The notes beneath the pieces are model-generated. The model was not told the origin of the DNA and made no database searches. It was given only the letters and a program-made list of their open reading frames with translations. Below, piece after piece: positions 7,285 to 15,640 of a stretch of 64,000 nt of DNA. Numbering within the stretch: position 1 is the stretch's first letter; every line of letters begins with the position of its first letter. Source of the DNA: Microbulbifer celer (lineage in GTDB: Bacteria > Pseudomonadota > Gammaproteobacteria > Pseudomonadales > Cellvibrionaceae); assembly GCF_020991125.1 (NCBI RefSeq), contig NZ_CP087715.1:1143501-1207500 (forward strand), read 5' to 3'. A program made the translations under genes and the position numbers.

Positions 7285-8829
7285 ATGGATCTGGACGCCC
7301 TGTCGGCAATTCATGCATTTGCCCTGCAGGTACTGCAAGTATTCGCGATGCTGTTCGCCTTCGCACTGGTTTTGCTGGTGCTGTATGTGGTGTATATGTA
7401 CCTGTCTGACATCAGTCAGACCAAGCAGGCCATTCGGCGTAACTTCCCGGTGCTGGGACGATTCCGCTACCAGTTTGAGCACCTGGGGGAGTTCTTCCGT
7501 CAGTATTTTTTTTCACTGGACCGCGAGGAGATGCCGTTCAATCGCGCCCAGCGCAGCTGGGTGTATCGCGCGGCGAAAAACGTGGATTCCACCCTGGCGT
7601 TCGGCTCCACCCGGCCGTTGAATCAGCCGGGCGACATCATATTTCTGAACCATCCTTTTCCCACTCTGGCGAAAGATGCGGTGCCTGCCCGTGAGGTGAC
7701 GGTAGGGGAAGGGGTGGCCCGCAAGCCCTACACCACTGGCGCCTTCTTCAATATATCCGGGATGAGTTTTGGCGCACTGTCGGTGCCGGCAGTGACGGCC
7801 CTGTCAAAGGGCGCCGCCAAGGCGGGTATCTGGCTCAATACCGGCGAGGGTGGCCTGTCCTCCCATCACCTGTCCGGTGGTTGCGATATCGTGTTCCAGA
7901 TCGGCACTGCCAAGTACGGTGTGCGGGATGCGGAAGGCAATCTCTCCGATGAAAAGTTACGAGAAGTTGCGGCGCACGAGCCGGTTAAAATGTTTGAACT
8001 CAAGCTTTCTCAGGGGGCAAAGCCCGGTAAAGGAGGCATTCTGCCCGGCGTCAAGGTGACGCCGGAGATAGCCCATGTGCGCGGCATTCCTGCCGGCATG
8101 GATTCCATCAGCCCCAACGGCCACCCGGAATTCAAGGATGTGGAGGGGTTGCTGGATATGATCAACCATATCCGCGACGTTACCGGCAAACCCACCGGAT
8201 TCAAATGTGTGGTGGGCAATAGTGATTGGCTGCATGCATTGTGCAAAGCCATTCTTGAGCGCGGCGAGGAATCCGCGCCGGATTTCATCACCATCGACAG
8301 TGCCGATGGCGGCAGTGGTGCCGCGCCCCAGAGCCTGATGGACTATATGGGACTGCCGTTGAATCGCAGCCTGCCGCTGGTGGTGGATCTGCTGCAAGAA
8401 TACGGCCTGCGGGAGCGGGTCAAGGTCATCTGCGCGGGAAAACTGCTTACCCCATCTATGGTGGCCTGGGCCCTGGCCATGGGCGCGGATTTTATCAACT
8501 GCGGCCGCGGCTTCATGTTTGCCCTGGGCTGTATCCAGGCCATGCAGTGCAACAGAAATACCTGCCCCACCGGTGTCACCACCCATAACCCCGACCTACA
8601 GCAGGGGCTGGATCCCATGGACAAGTCCGAGCGGGTTTACAACTACGCCCGCAATATGGAATACGAGGTAGGCACCATCGCGCACTCCTGCGGCGTGTCG
8701 GAGCCACGGGGGCTTCGACGCTCCCATGTGGAGGTGATCAACGAGCGCGGGCAACCGGTACCGCTGCCAGAACTGGTGCGGGCGGTGAAGCCTGAATCGG
8801 TCATTGCCTCTGATCGTGGACACGACTGA
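7285..8829 (+). CDS. FMN-binding glutamate synthase-family protein, membrane anchored
   Basis: A 514-residue stand-alone version of the FMN/glutamate synthase domain of GltB. A membrane segment spans about residues 12-40, and the remainder forms the TIM barrel, with S-G-M-S-F-G-A-L-S, G-E-G-G-L-S and D-S-A-D-G-G-S-G-A-A-P typical of the family. Near the C-terminus, C-N-R-N-T-C-P-T-G-V-T-T-H keeps the cluster-region cysteines. There is no amidotransferase domain, so it is not a complete glutamate synthase, and its substrate is unknown. ATG 7285 follows AAGGAAAGGTGGGA; a GTG at 7279 is less likely. The antiporter gene follows 12 bases later. Confidence 0.9.
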   Translation: MDLDALSAIHAFALQVLQVFAMLFAFALVLLVLYVVYMYLSDISQTKQAIRRNFPVLGRFRYQFEHLGEFFRQYFFSLDREEMPFNRAQRSWVYRAAKNVDSTLAFGSTRPLNQPGDIIFLNHPFPTLAKDAVPAREVTVGEGVARKPYTTGAFFNISGMSFGALSVPAVTALSKGAAKAGIWLNTGEGGLSSHHLSGGCDIVFQIGTAKYGVRDAEGNLSDEKLREVAAHEPVKMFELKLSQGAKPGKGGILPGVKVTPEIAHVRGIPAGMDSISPNGHPEFKDVEGLLDMINHIRDVTGKPTGFKCVVGNSDWLHALCKAILERGEESAPDFITIDSADGGSGAAPQSLMDYMGLPLNRSLPLVVDLLQEYGLRERVKVICAGKLLTPSMVAWALAMGADFINCGRGFMFALGCIQAMQCNRNTCPTGVTTHNPDLQQGLDPMDKSERVYNYARNMEYEVGTIAHSCGVSEPRGLRRSHVEVINERGQPVPLPELVRAVKPESVIASDRGHD

Positions 8830-8841
8830 TTTAGCGGGGGG

Positions 8842-10086
8842 ATGCCTATGGAAGGTGTAACCACACTGGTGGGGCAGGGCTTGTACATGGCCGTGGCGGC
8901 AGTCATTGGCCTTGGCATTGCCCGTATTCTGAAGCGCGATAATACCCTCGGCTGCCTGATTGCGGGGGTGCTTGCCGGTGGGCTTTTACCCGTGCTGGAT
9001 TATGACACCGGCCTGAGAGCGGAGAATCTGCATCAGCTGGTGTTCTTTGTCATCTTGCCGGTGCTGATTTTTGAATCCGCCTGGAAAATCGATCCGGATA
9101 TCCTGTTTCGCTGGTTGGGGCCCATTCTGCTGTTTGCTACGGTCGGCGTAGCGATTTGTGCGCTGATTACCGCGGTGCTGGTGTATTACGGCATCCACCA
9201 CCCGTCCGGGTTTCCCTGGATTGCCGCACTGATCACGGCCGCTATTCTCGCTGCAACGGATCCCATATCCGTGGTCACACGGTTGCGCCAGAGTGATGCG
9301 AACGAGGAATTACTGACGTTGGTGGAAGGAGAAAGCCTGTTCAACGACGCGGTGGCTATCGTTCTGTTTACTTTTACCCTGAGTATTGCCACGCACAGTG
9401 TCATGGAAGGGGCTGTGGCGACGGAAGAAGTTGTTTCCAGTGCAGCGGAATACGCGCTGTATTTTGCGGTGATATTTCTCGGTGGTCTGGCTGTGGGCGG
9501 GATCTGTGGGCTGGTGACGGCCATTGTGATCCTGTTTCTGGGGGCGGCGGGCGCTGCGCTGATGGTTTTGGTACTGGCGGCCTTTGGCAGTTTCTATCTC
9601 GCCGAACACGTGGTCGGGGTATCGGGCATTATCGCGGTAATGATCTGTGCAATGGTGGCCCGCGCCTGCCTGCGTGAGCAGCGGGAAACTTACCTGACTC
9701 ATGCGGAGCCAACGCTGGAATGGTTGAGTTTGCTGTTTACGGCGTTGATCTTTGTGATCATGGGGCTGGTGATCAATTGGGAGATGATCTCTGATCAATG
9801 GCTGGCCATGCTGATCGGAATTGTAGCGGCCATCGGCGCGCGCGGACTGGCGGTATTTCTGGTATCGCCATTGGCCCGATTCGTGGGCCCACCAGTGCCA
9901 AAGAATTGGCGTTTGATTCTGAGCTGGGGCGGCCTGCGCGGCGTGATTGCGGTGGCGCTGGTACTTTCTCTGCCGACTGAACTGCCCTATTGGTGGACGA
10001 TACAGTCGATGGTGTTCGGCGTAGTTTTATTTTCGTTGTTGGTACAGGGCATGACAAGTACCCGCCTGGTGGGCATGGACCGCTAG
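8842..10086 (+). CDS. Na+/H+ antiporter, CPA1 (NhaP) family
   Basis: A cation/proton antiporter of 414 residues with about twelve hydrophobic segments in the inner membrane. The family core is visible: A-A-T-D-P-I-S-V-V-T-R-L, with the ion-site Asp, then L-V-E-G-E-S-L-F-N-D-A-V-A-I-V and S-W-G-G-L-R-G-V-I-A-V-A-L-V-L-S-L-P. It lacks the long cytosolic tail of some NhaP proteins. It probably shares a transcript with the glutamate synthase-like gene upstream. Its role would be pH and sodium homeostasis, fitting a marine bacterium. Confidence 0.92.
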   Translation: MPMEGVTTLVGQGLYMAVAAVIGLGIARILKRDNTLGCLIAGVLAGGLLPVLDYDTGLRAENLHQLVFFVILPVLIFESAWKIDPDILFRWLGPILLFATVGVAICALITAVLVYYGIHHPSGFPWIAALITAAILAATDPISVVTRLRQSDANEELLTLVEGESLFNDAVAIVLFTFTLSIATHSVMEGAVATEEVVSSAAEYALYFAVIFLGGLAVGGICGLVTAIVILFLGAAGAALMVLVLAAFGSFYLAEHVVGVSGIIAVMICAMVARACLREQRETYLTHAEPTLEWLSLLFTALIFVIMGLVINWEMISDQWLAMLIGIVAAIGARGLAVFLVSPLARFVGPPVPKNWRLILSWGGLRGVIAVALVLSLPTELPYWWTIQSMVFGVVLFSLLVQGMTSTRLVGMDR

Positions 10087-10142
10087 TGGTCCGTGCGGAG
10101 AGTTGGGTAAGACAAAAAGAAAAAGGCTGATGTTGGTTTTAA

Positions 10143-11033
10143 CTATCGCGCGCAAGCTGCGCTTACACAGTGATTCCGTTTATCCAGTGTTGTTTTGATA
10201 TAGCTCCCGCGGGGTTGATAGTAGTGCGATACGGTGGACGCATACTTCCCGAAGCTTCCCAAACTTTCCGAGTATGGTTTGAATAAAAGTTCATCCAGAT
10301 TGAAGCTGAGACCTACAAAGACTTCGGAGCTTCGCTCTGGAAAAAACGGTGCATCGGTCGCTTTGAACCCTCGCGCCATATACCCCAGGTTCAGCTCCAG
10401 GTATTTGAGTGGAGTATTACGCAATCCTGGTATGCCAGCTGCTTTCAGGGCCAATAGGTACCGCATACCGCTGTAATCAGTTACCGGGTGGAAGCCTTTC
10501 ATGCCTTTGGAGGGGCGATAGTCCAGGCGATAATCGAGCAGCTCCTTGAGTTGGGGATTGCGGGTTCTCAGGTAGGAGAATGCAATCCCGGTCGAGTTAA
10601 ATATCACGTCTTCGTAGGAGAAGCCGTGATCCTCAGAGTAGCCGTCGAAAATTTCCACGTAGAGCATTAGGCTGCTGGCCCAGAGGGCGCTGTACGTGGC
10701 GGCAAAATCAGCGTCATTTTCCTTGGACAGGCCGTTACCGATTGCCTCAGCGATGAGATAGGAGGAATACATGTGGCCGAGCTTGTCCATACCGCCACTG
10801 CCGGTATCCATACCGAACCAACCTTCCTCATTAAACTTGAATGATGCACTTCCCCAGTTCCACTCTTTCACGCCAAGATATGTAATTCCTCCGGTCACCG
10901 CACCGATTTCGTACTTGGCATCAAATAATGATTTCTTGGCTCCTTCCCAATTGATGGATTCGCCAAAAGTTGCATATGGCCACAGAAACAATAGTGCGGG
11001 CAAGTAACGGCGCAGGAATACAAAAAATTGCAT
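10143..11033 (-). CDS. DUF2279 family exported protein (YfiM-related)
   Basis: A 296-residue protein with an N-terminal signal peptide ending near A-T-F-G (about residue 24). It has the DUF2279 hallmark F-N-E-E-G-W-F-G-x-D-T-x-x-G-G-x-D-K-x-G-H-x-Y-S, rich in Asp and His. Function is unknown; relatives are envelope proteins. The aromatic C-terminal half with alternating strands could lie in the outer membrane. ATG 11033 follows AGGA by eight bases. It converges with the antiporter gene and has its own promoter region in 11034-11418. Confidence 0.82.
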   Translation of the reverse strand: MQFFVFLRRYLPALLFLWPYATFGESINWEGAKKSLFDAKYEIGAVTGGITYLGVKEWNWGSASFKFNEEGWFGMDTGSGGMDKLGHMYSSYLIAEAIGNGLSKENDADFAATYSALWASSLMLYVEIFDGYSEDHGFSYEDVIFNSTGIAFSYLRTRNPQLKELLDYRLDYRPSKGMKGFHPVTDYSGMRYLLALKAAGIPGLRNTPLKYLELNLGYMARGFKATDAPFFPERSSEVFVGLSFNLDELLFKPYSESLGSFGKYASTVSHYYQPRGSYIKTTLDKRNHCVSAACAR

Positions 11034-11418
11034 GCATCGAATCCTGTTTCAGGGAAACTCAATAGGGGGGGTGGCTGTGTTAAAAATGGATCGCGCTAGT
11101 TGGTCATTTCTATCTGATCCAGAAATTACAGGACGGTGCATTAAAGTGCAAATGGGCAATGCGGATGTTTAGTGCGGCGGACCGTGTGAGTGGTACCTGG
11201 GCAGGGCGGCAGGTCCGCGCTGTGGTTAGTTGGGCGGCCGCTGTAGTGACACACTGAATCTGGCGACGATTCAGTTAAGTCAATACAAGGCGGTGTCCCT
11301 TTACGCGAACGGGATCCGCTACCCGATAAATCCGTTTCGTCTATTTGATCAGTCACTAGGCAGGTGTGTGTTCCCCGAACTAAGCTAGTTCAGCAGAAAT
11401 GTTCAGGGAGTAAGAAAC
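11034..11418. other. Divergent intergenic region
   Basis: About 385 bases between the DUF2279 gene (minus) and the phospholipase pseudogene (plus). It should contain both promoters. I find no convincing gene, operator or terminator; a GGGGGGG run lies near 11065. Confidence 0.6.
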
Positions 11419-12525
11419 ATGTCCTGTGTGTGGCGGAAATCTGCTGTTACGAAGTTGCAGATTGTTGTGTTGGCTGTGTTGAGCGCCGCGCTGGTGTCGC
11501 AGGCAATGGCGGAAGGATCCGCGATTCTGGAATCTGGTTCGGGTGAAGTCTCTGATACGGGGGATGCCTCTGGGACCGGTGATGCCTCTTATACCGGTGA
11601 TGCCTCTTATACCGGTGATGCCTCTGGCTTGTCAGGTATTGGGCCTGATGTTGCGCAGGTGGATGAAGGTCCGTTGATGGACGAGGTATCGGAAGCCCAG
11701 AAAGGCAAAGCACCATTCGTCTATCCAGATTCGAAGCCTTCTGGTAGTGATCGAGTCGAGGCTGTCCGCGAGGCGGTAGATAATCCGTTTTCTCTCGTTT
11801 CTCATAGAGCAAACTATGTGTTGCCGATAGCATATCGGGATTTGTCTGAAGAGCGTTCGGTGGCGGAAAACCGGTACGGGATGCAAGAGGTTGATCCGGT
11901 GGAGATGCAGTTTCAGCTGTCGCTCCAAGTGCCTGTCTGGAGTGGCTTTCTGGGGGATGATTCGTTTCTCAGTTTTGCCTATACCAGTCGAGGTTTCTGG
12001 CAGGCGTACGCTCGATCCGCACCGATCAGGGAAATCAATCACGAAGTGGAGTTGTTGACAACCTGGGCGAGTGATTGGCATGTATTGGGTTTCCGAAATG
12101 TTGTCTCACAAGTCGGGATCAGCCACCAGTAAAATGGTCGCGTTGGCGCGTATTCGCGAGGCTGGAATCGCGTATTTGTGGATCTCACCTTTGAAAATGG
12201 CGGCTATTTTGTTGGTCTTAAGCCCTGGTACCGCCTGTCCCCAGATTCCAGTGCGGGCAGAGGGCCCGACCTGGATGCACACTTTGGCAACTTTGAAATA
12301 ACCGGCGGGTATCGCTCGGGCGATTACACTTCATCGGTAAAGTTACGCAACAATCTGAGTTCGGAGAACTACGGCGCGGTGGAGTTGAGCTGGAAGTTTC
12401 CCATCTCCAACCGGGTGCGAGGCGTCGTAAACTATTTTGATGGTTACGGTGAAAGCCTTATTGATTATTCGGTCCGTGTGCGGACTCTGGGGGTCGGGTT
12501 TGAGTTGGCGCCGGGCTTTTTCTGA
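11419..12525 (+). pseudogene. pldA: Outer-membrane phospholipase A (PldA) with stop at the catalytic serine
   Basis: One reading frame spans 369 codons but is cut by a single TAA at 12130-12132. Before the stop it has a signal peptide (to about A-M-A), an unusual Gly-Asp-Ala-Ser repeat region, and the PldA barrel start (N-P-F-S-L-V-S-H-R-A-N-Y-V-L-P). After the stop, in the same frame, come N-G-R, S-R-G-W-N-R, K-P-W-Y-R and G-Y-G-E-S-L-I-D-Y. The catalytic motif is H-x-S-N-G-R (His142, Ser144 in Escherichia coli). Here it reads H-Q-stop-N-G-R, so the nucleophile codon itself is TAA, one base from TCA. The Asn156 equivalent is at 12166-12168, exactly twelve codons on. All other parts look intact, so the lesion is recent or a sequencing error. 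Confidence 0.92.
11563..11628 (+). repeat. 18-bp tandem repeat in pldA
   Basis: Units of GATGCCTCTTATACCGGT at 11581-11598 and 11599-11616 are identical. A diverged unit lies before them (11563-11580) and a partial one after. They encode G-D-A-S-(Y/G)-T, a flexible spacer after the signal peptide that normal PldA proteins lack. In-frame copy number could vary by slippage. Confidence 0.9.
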
Positions 12526-12533
12526 CGGTGAAA

Positions 12534-12559
12534 AGCAGCCCGCGTCTTGCGGGGCTGCT
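12534..12559. terminator. Hairpin between pldA and tdh, likely shared terminator
   Basis: AGCAGCCC (12534-12541) pairs with GGGCTGCT (12552-12559), with extra GC pairs inside. On the minus strand the stem is followed by TTTT, suiting the kbl-tdh operon; it may also stop pldA transcripts. Confidence 0.6.
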
Positions 12560-12613
12560 AATGGGGATGAATGAGGACCAGGGGGCGGGTGCGGTATACT
12601 CTGCCGGTGAGTG

Positions 12614-13639
12614 TTACTGCCAGTTAAGGATAACTTTGCCCGACTCTCCGGAACCCATGGTATCGAATCCTTTCTGGAATTCATCCACCGGAAATTCGTG
12701 CGTAATCATCGGTGTCAGATCGAGGCCGGACTGAATCAGGCTGGCCATCTTGTACCAGGTCTCGAACATCTCGCGCCCGTAGATACCTTTCAATACCAGC
12801 CCCTTGAAAATCACCTGGCTCCAGTCAATGGCCATCTCACCCGGGGGGATCCCCAGCATGGCAATCTTGCCGCCGTGATTCATGGCAGAGAGCATATCCC
12901 GGAAGGCCACGCCAACACCGGACATCTCCATGCCCACATCGAAGCCCTCGGTCATGCCGATGTCTGCCATCACATCCGAGAGCTTCTCTTTGCTCACGTT
13001 GACGGTTCGGGTGGCGCCCATCTTCTGCGCCAGCTCAAGGCGGTATTCGTTGATATCCGTAATTACCACGTGACGTGCGCCCACGTGGCGGGCCACTGCT
13101 GCGGCCATGATGCCGATGGGGCCGGCACCGGTGATCAGTACATCTTCGCCCACCAGGTCGAAGGACAGAGCGGTGTGTACAGCATTGCCGAATGGATCAA
13201 AGATGGATGCGAGCTCGTCGGAAATATTGTCCGGGATCTTGAATGCGTTGAGTGCCGGAATCACCAGGTACTCTGCAAATGCGCCCTGACGATCGACACC
13301 CACACCGTAGGTGTTGCGGCATAGATGGCGGATGCCGGCGCGACAGTTGCGGCAGTGGCCGCAGGTGATGTGGCCTTCGCCGGAAACGCGGTCGCCGAGT
13401 TTGAAGCCGGCCACTTCCTGGCCCATGCCGACCACTTCGCCCACGTATTCGTGGCCCACAACCATGGGTACCGGAATGGTCTTCTGCGACCACTCGTCCC
13501 AGTTGTAGATATGCATATCGGTACCGCAAATCGCCGTCTTGCGGATCTTGATCAGCAGGTCGTTGTGACCCGGTTCCGGTACCTCGACATCGGTCATCCA
13601 GATGCCGGGTTCGGATTTGAGTTTGGATAGTGCTTTCAT
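12614..13639 (-). CDS. tdh: L-threonine 3-dehydrogenase
   Basis: A zinc- and NAD-dependent medium-chain dehydrogenase that oxidises L-threonine to 2-amino-3-ketobutyrate. It has 341 residues, the exact usual length. Visible are the catalytic zinc site ([13 protein letters not shown] and G-H-E-Y-V-G), the four-cysteine structural zinc loop ([15 protein letters not shown]) and the nucleotide fold G-A-G-P-I-G. It follows kbl by eight bases on the same strand, so the unstable intermediate is passed to the next enzyme's gene partner. Confidence 0.97.
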   Translation of the reverse strand: MKALSKLKSEPGIWMTDVEVPEPGHNDLLIKIRKTAICGTDMHIYNWDEWSQKTIPVPMVVGHEYVGEVVGMGQEVAGFKLGDRVSGEGHITCGHCRNCRAGIRHLCRNTYGVGVDRQGAFAEYLVIPALNAFKIPDNISDELASIFDPFGNAVHTALSFDLVGEDVLITGAGPIGIMAAAVARHVGARHVVITDINEYRLELAQKMGATRTVNVSKEKLSDVMADIGMTEGFDVGMEMSGVGVAFRDMLSAMNHGGKIAMLGIPPGEMAIDWSQVIFKGLVLKGIYGREMFETWYKMASLIQSGLDLTPMITHEFPVDEFQKGFDTMGSGESGKVILNWQ

Positions 13640-13647
13640 AAAACTGC

Positions 13648-14844
13648 TTAGATAATCTCGAGTTCTTTGCCGACTTCAATAAACGCGTCGATACAGCGGT
13701 CCAGTTGCTCGCGGGTGTGCGCGGCAGACATCTGGGTGCGGATGCGGGCCTGCCCTTTGGGCACCACCGGATAGAAGAAGCCGATGACGTAGATGCCTCT
13801 TTCCAACATCTTGTCGGCCATTTTCTGGGCCAGGGCGGCATCGCCGATCATTACCGGAATGATGGCGTGGTCGGCGCCGGCGAGGGTGAAACCCGCTTCA
13901 CGCATCCGCTCGCGGAAATAGGCCGAGTTCTCTTCCAGTTGTTGGCGCAGTTCGCCGCCGGCTACCAGCATGTCGAGCACTTTCAATGAGGCGGTGACGA
14001 TGGCCGGAGCTACGGAATTGGAGAACAGATACGGGCGCGAGCGCTGGCGCAGCAGGTCGATGATTTCCTTACGTCCGGAGGTGAAACCGCCGGAGGCGCC
14101 GCCCAGGGCTTTGCCGAGGGTACCGGTAATGATGTCGATGCGGTCGATCACGCCGCAGTATTCGTGGGTACCGCGACCGTGTTGGCCGAGGAAGCCGACG
14201 GCGTGGGAGTCGTCCACCATCACCAGGGCGTTGTATTTGTCGGCGAGGTCGCAGATGCCGCGCAGGTCGGCGATGACGCCGTCCATGGAAAAGACGCCGT
14301 CGGTGGCGATGAGTTTGGTTTTTGCGCCGGCGGCGTCGGCGGCCTTGAGTTGCTTTTCCAGGTCGGCGAGGTCGTTGTTGGCGTAGCGGAAGCGCTTGGC
14401 TTTACACAGGCGCACGCCGTCGATGATGGAGGCGTGGTTGAGGGCGTCGGAGATGATCGCATCGTCCGGGCCTAACAAGGTTTCGAACAGGCCGCCGTTG
14501 GCGTCGAAACAGGAGGTGTAAAGTATGGTGTCTTCGGTCTGCAGAAATTCTGACAGGCGGGATTCCAGTGCTTTGTGGATGTCCTGGGTGCCGCAGATAA
14601 AGCGCACGGAGGCCATGCCGAAGCCGTATTGGTCGAGGCCGTCTTTGGCGGCTTTGATGAGGTCGGGGTGGTTGGCGAGCCCGAGGTAGTTGTTGGCGCA
14701 GAAGTTCAGTACCTGATCGTTGTTGACTTCGATCTCGGCGCTCTGCTGGGAGGTGATGATGCGCTCGCGCTTGTAGAGGCCGTCGGCCTCAATCTGTTTC
14801 AGTTCGTCGCGCAGGTGCTGGAAAAATTGCTCGGGCTTGGACAT
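13648..14844 (-). CDS. kbl: Glycine C-acetyltransferase (2-amino-3-ketobutyrate CoA ligase)
   Basis: A PLP enzyme of the alpha-oxoamine synthase family, 398 residues. It cleaves 2-amino-3-ketobutyrate with CoA to glycine and acetyl-CoA. The PLP lysine is in [13 protein letters not shown], and [10 protein letters not shown] and N-Y-L-G-L-A match the family. Together with Tdh it gives the threonine-to-glycine pathway. It is first in the kbl-tdh operon; its promoter lies close to the MITE-like element at 14919. Confidence 0.97.
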   Translation of the reverse strand: MSKPEQFFQHLRDELKQIEADGLYKRERIITSQQSAEIEVNNDQVLNFCANNYLGLANHPDLIKAAKDGLDQYGFGMASVRFICGTQDIHKALESRLSEFLQTEDTILYTSCFDANGGLFETLLGPDDAIISDALNHASIIDGVRLCKAKRFRYANNDLADLEKQLKAADAAGAKTKLIATDGVFSMDGVIADLRGICDLADKYNALVMVDDSHAVGFLGQHGRGTHEYCGVIDRIDIITGTLGKALGGASGGFTSGRKEIIDLLRQRSRPYLFSNSVAPAIVTASLKVLDMLVAGGELRQQLEENSAYFRERMREAGFTLAGADHAIIPVMIGDAALAQKMADKMLERGIYVIGFFYPVVPKGQARIRTQMSAAHTREQLDRCIDAFIEVGKELEII

Positions 14845-14918
14845 GACGTTGTTATTGGCTCCTGTAGTGCTTTTGGCAAAGGGGCTGTCTATTGGCGAAT
14901 CTTAATGGCCGTTGTGGC

Positions 14919-15046
14919 GGTGCCACTACCGGGTATGGCTTTGTGAGACACGAGCTAGGCGCCCCCCCTCAACCCATCCATGGGGGCTCGGCTGCGGCCG
15001 TCCTGGCCGCAGACGGTCTCACAAAGCCATACCCGATAGCGGCACC
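14919..15046. repeat. MITE-like element with 31-bp terminal inverted repeats
   Basis: 14919-14949 and 15016-15046 are inverted copies matching at 29 of 31 bases, with a perfect 19-bp core (GGGTATGGCTTTGTGAGAC and its complement). Between them is a smaller hairpin (CTGCGGCC / GGCCGCAG, about 14990-15013). It contains no gene and has no obvious target duplication. It resembles a short non-autonomous mobile element or a REP-like intergenic repeat. I see only one copy in this window. Confidence 0.75.
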
Positions 15047-15080
15047 TTCGCAGAGACTCCGCAGGTATTCTTTACAGTAG

Positions 15081-15106
15081 GGTGGATAAGCGTAAGCGCA
15101 TCCACC
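15081..15106. repeat. GGTGGAT...ATCCACC hairpin
   Basis: GGTGGATAAGCG and CGCATCCACC form a near-perfect stem with a short loop. I have a general recollection of similar GTGGATAAGCG/GCGCATCCACC motifs recurring between genes in proteobacteria. It directly follows the MITE-like element and precedes the small unknown gene. Confidence 0.55.
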
Positions 15107-15139
15107 AGACAACCGGGATCAATCGTGCCTAGTGTAGTG

Positions 15140-15355
15140 TCATCCCACCAATTCACAGGCCTTATGGGCCGTGACCGGGGCGTCGCTGGCTCGGCAATGG
15201 GTGGCGAAGGCCAGCGCTTCTTCCGTCGAGTCGAACAGCAATTGCCACAACAGTTGTCGATCATTGCGTTTGACCGCCCGCACGGCCGTTCGGCGGCGCT
15301 GGGGGGCGATTTCTATTTCGATAACGTCGGTGCTGGATAGCTTTGGTTCGGACAT
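15140..15355 (-). CDS. Small conserved-looking protein of unknown function
   Basis: A 71-residue protein starting at ATG 15355, eight bases after GGAGGG, a strong ribosome site that argues for a real gene. It begins M-S-E-P-K-L-S-S-T-D-V-I-E-I-E-I and then has a basic stretch (Q-R-R-R-T-A-V-R-A-V-K-R-N). It has no signal peptide or membrane segment and two cysteines (about positions 59 and 67). I recognise no family. The mix of an acidic start and a basic middle would suit a small nucleic-acid or ribosome-associated protein, but this is a guess. Confidence 0.6.
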   Translation of the reverse strand: MSEPKLSSTDVIEIEIAPQRRRTAVRAVKRNDRQLLWQLLFDSTEEALAFATHCRASDAPVTAHKACELVG

Positions 15356-15607
15356 GTTCCCTCCAAAAATTACTGGAGGGCTGACGGCGGAAGAGGCGAT
15401 GTGTCTGGCAAATGCCAAATACATCGGGTTCCGGTTGGATTGCGTCGCTGGGTCATTGTTCCAGCGAGAGCCCCATCCCCTGCGTAGACGTTACCAAGAA
15501 CGTTCTATGAAGGGAGACCACCTTGCCCCGGTAGGCAGGTTGGCGTTGGCGTCAGCCACTCTCTTGATGTCGGGAGCAAAGATAACGGTGGAGGAACGGG
15601 CAGTCAA

Positions 15608-15632
15608 CCGCGCCGCCGGGGGCGGCGGCGCG
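15608..15632. terminator. GC-rich hairpin after aldehyde dehydrogenase
   Basis: CGCGCCGCC and GGCGGCGCG flank a short G loop, a very stable stem directly downstream of the minus-strand aldehyde dehydrogenase stop. There is no clear U-tract, so termination is probable rather than certain. The rest of 15356-15607 shows no gene. Confidence 0.5.
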
Positions 15633-15640
15633 TCAGAACT

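Noticed and set aside
12130..12132. Frameshift in pldA
   Set aside because: The frame before and after the stop is identical, so the lesion is an in-frame nonsense codon, not an indel.
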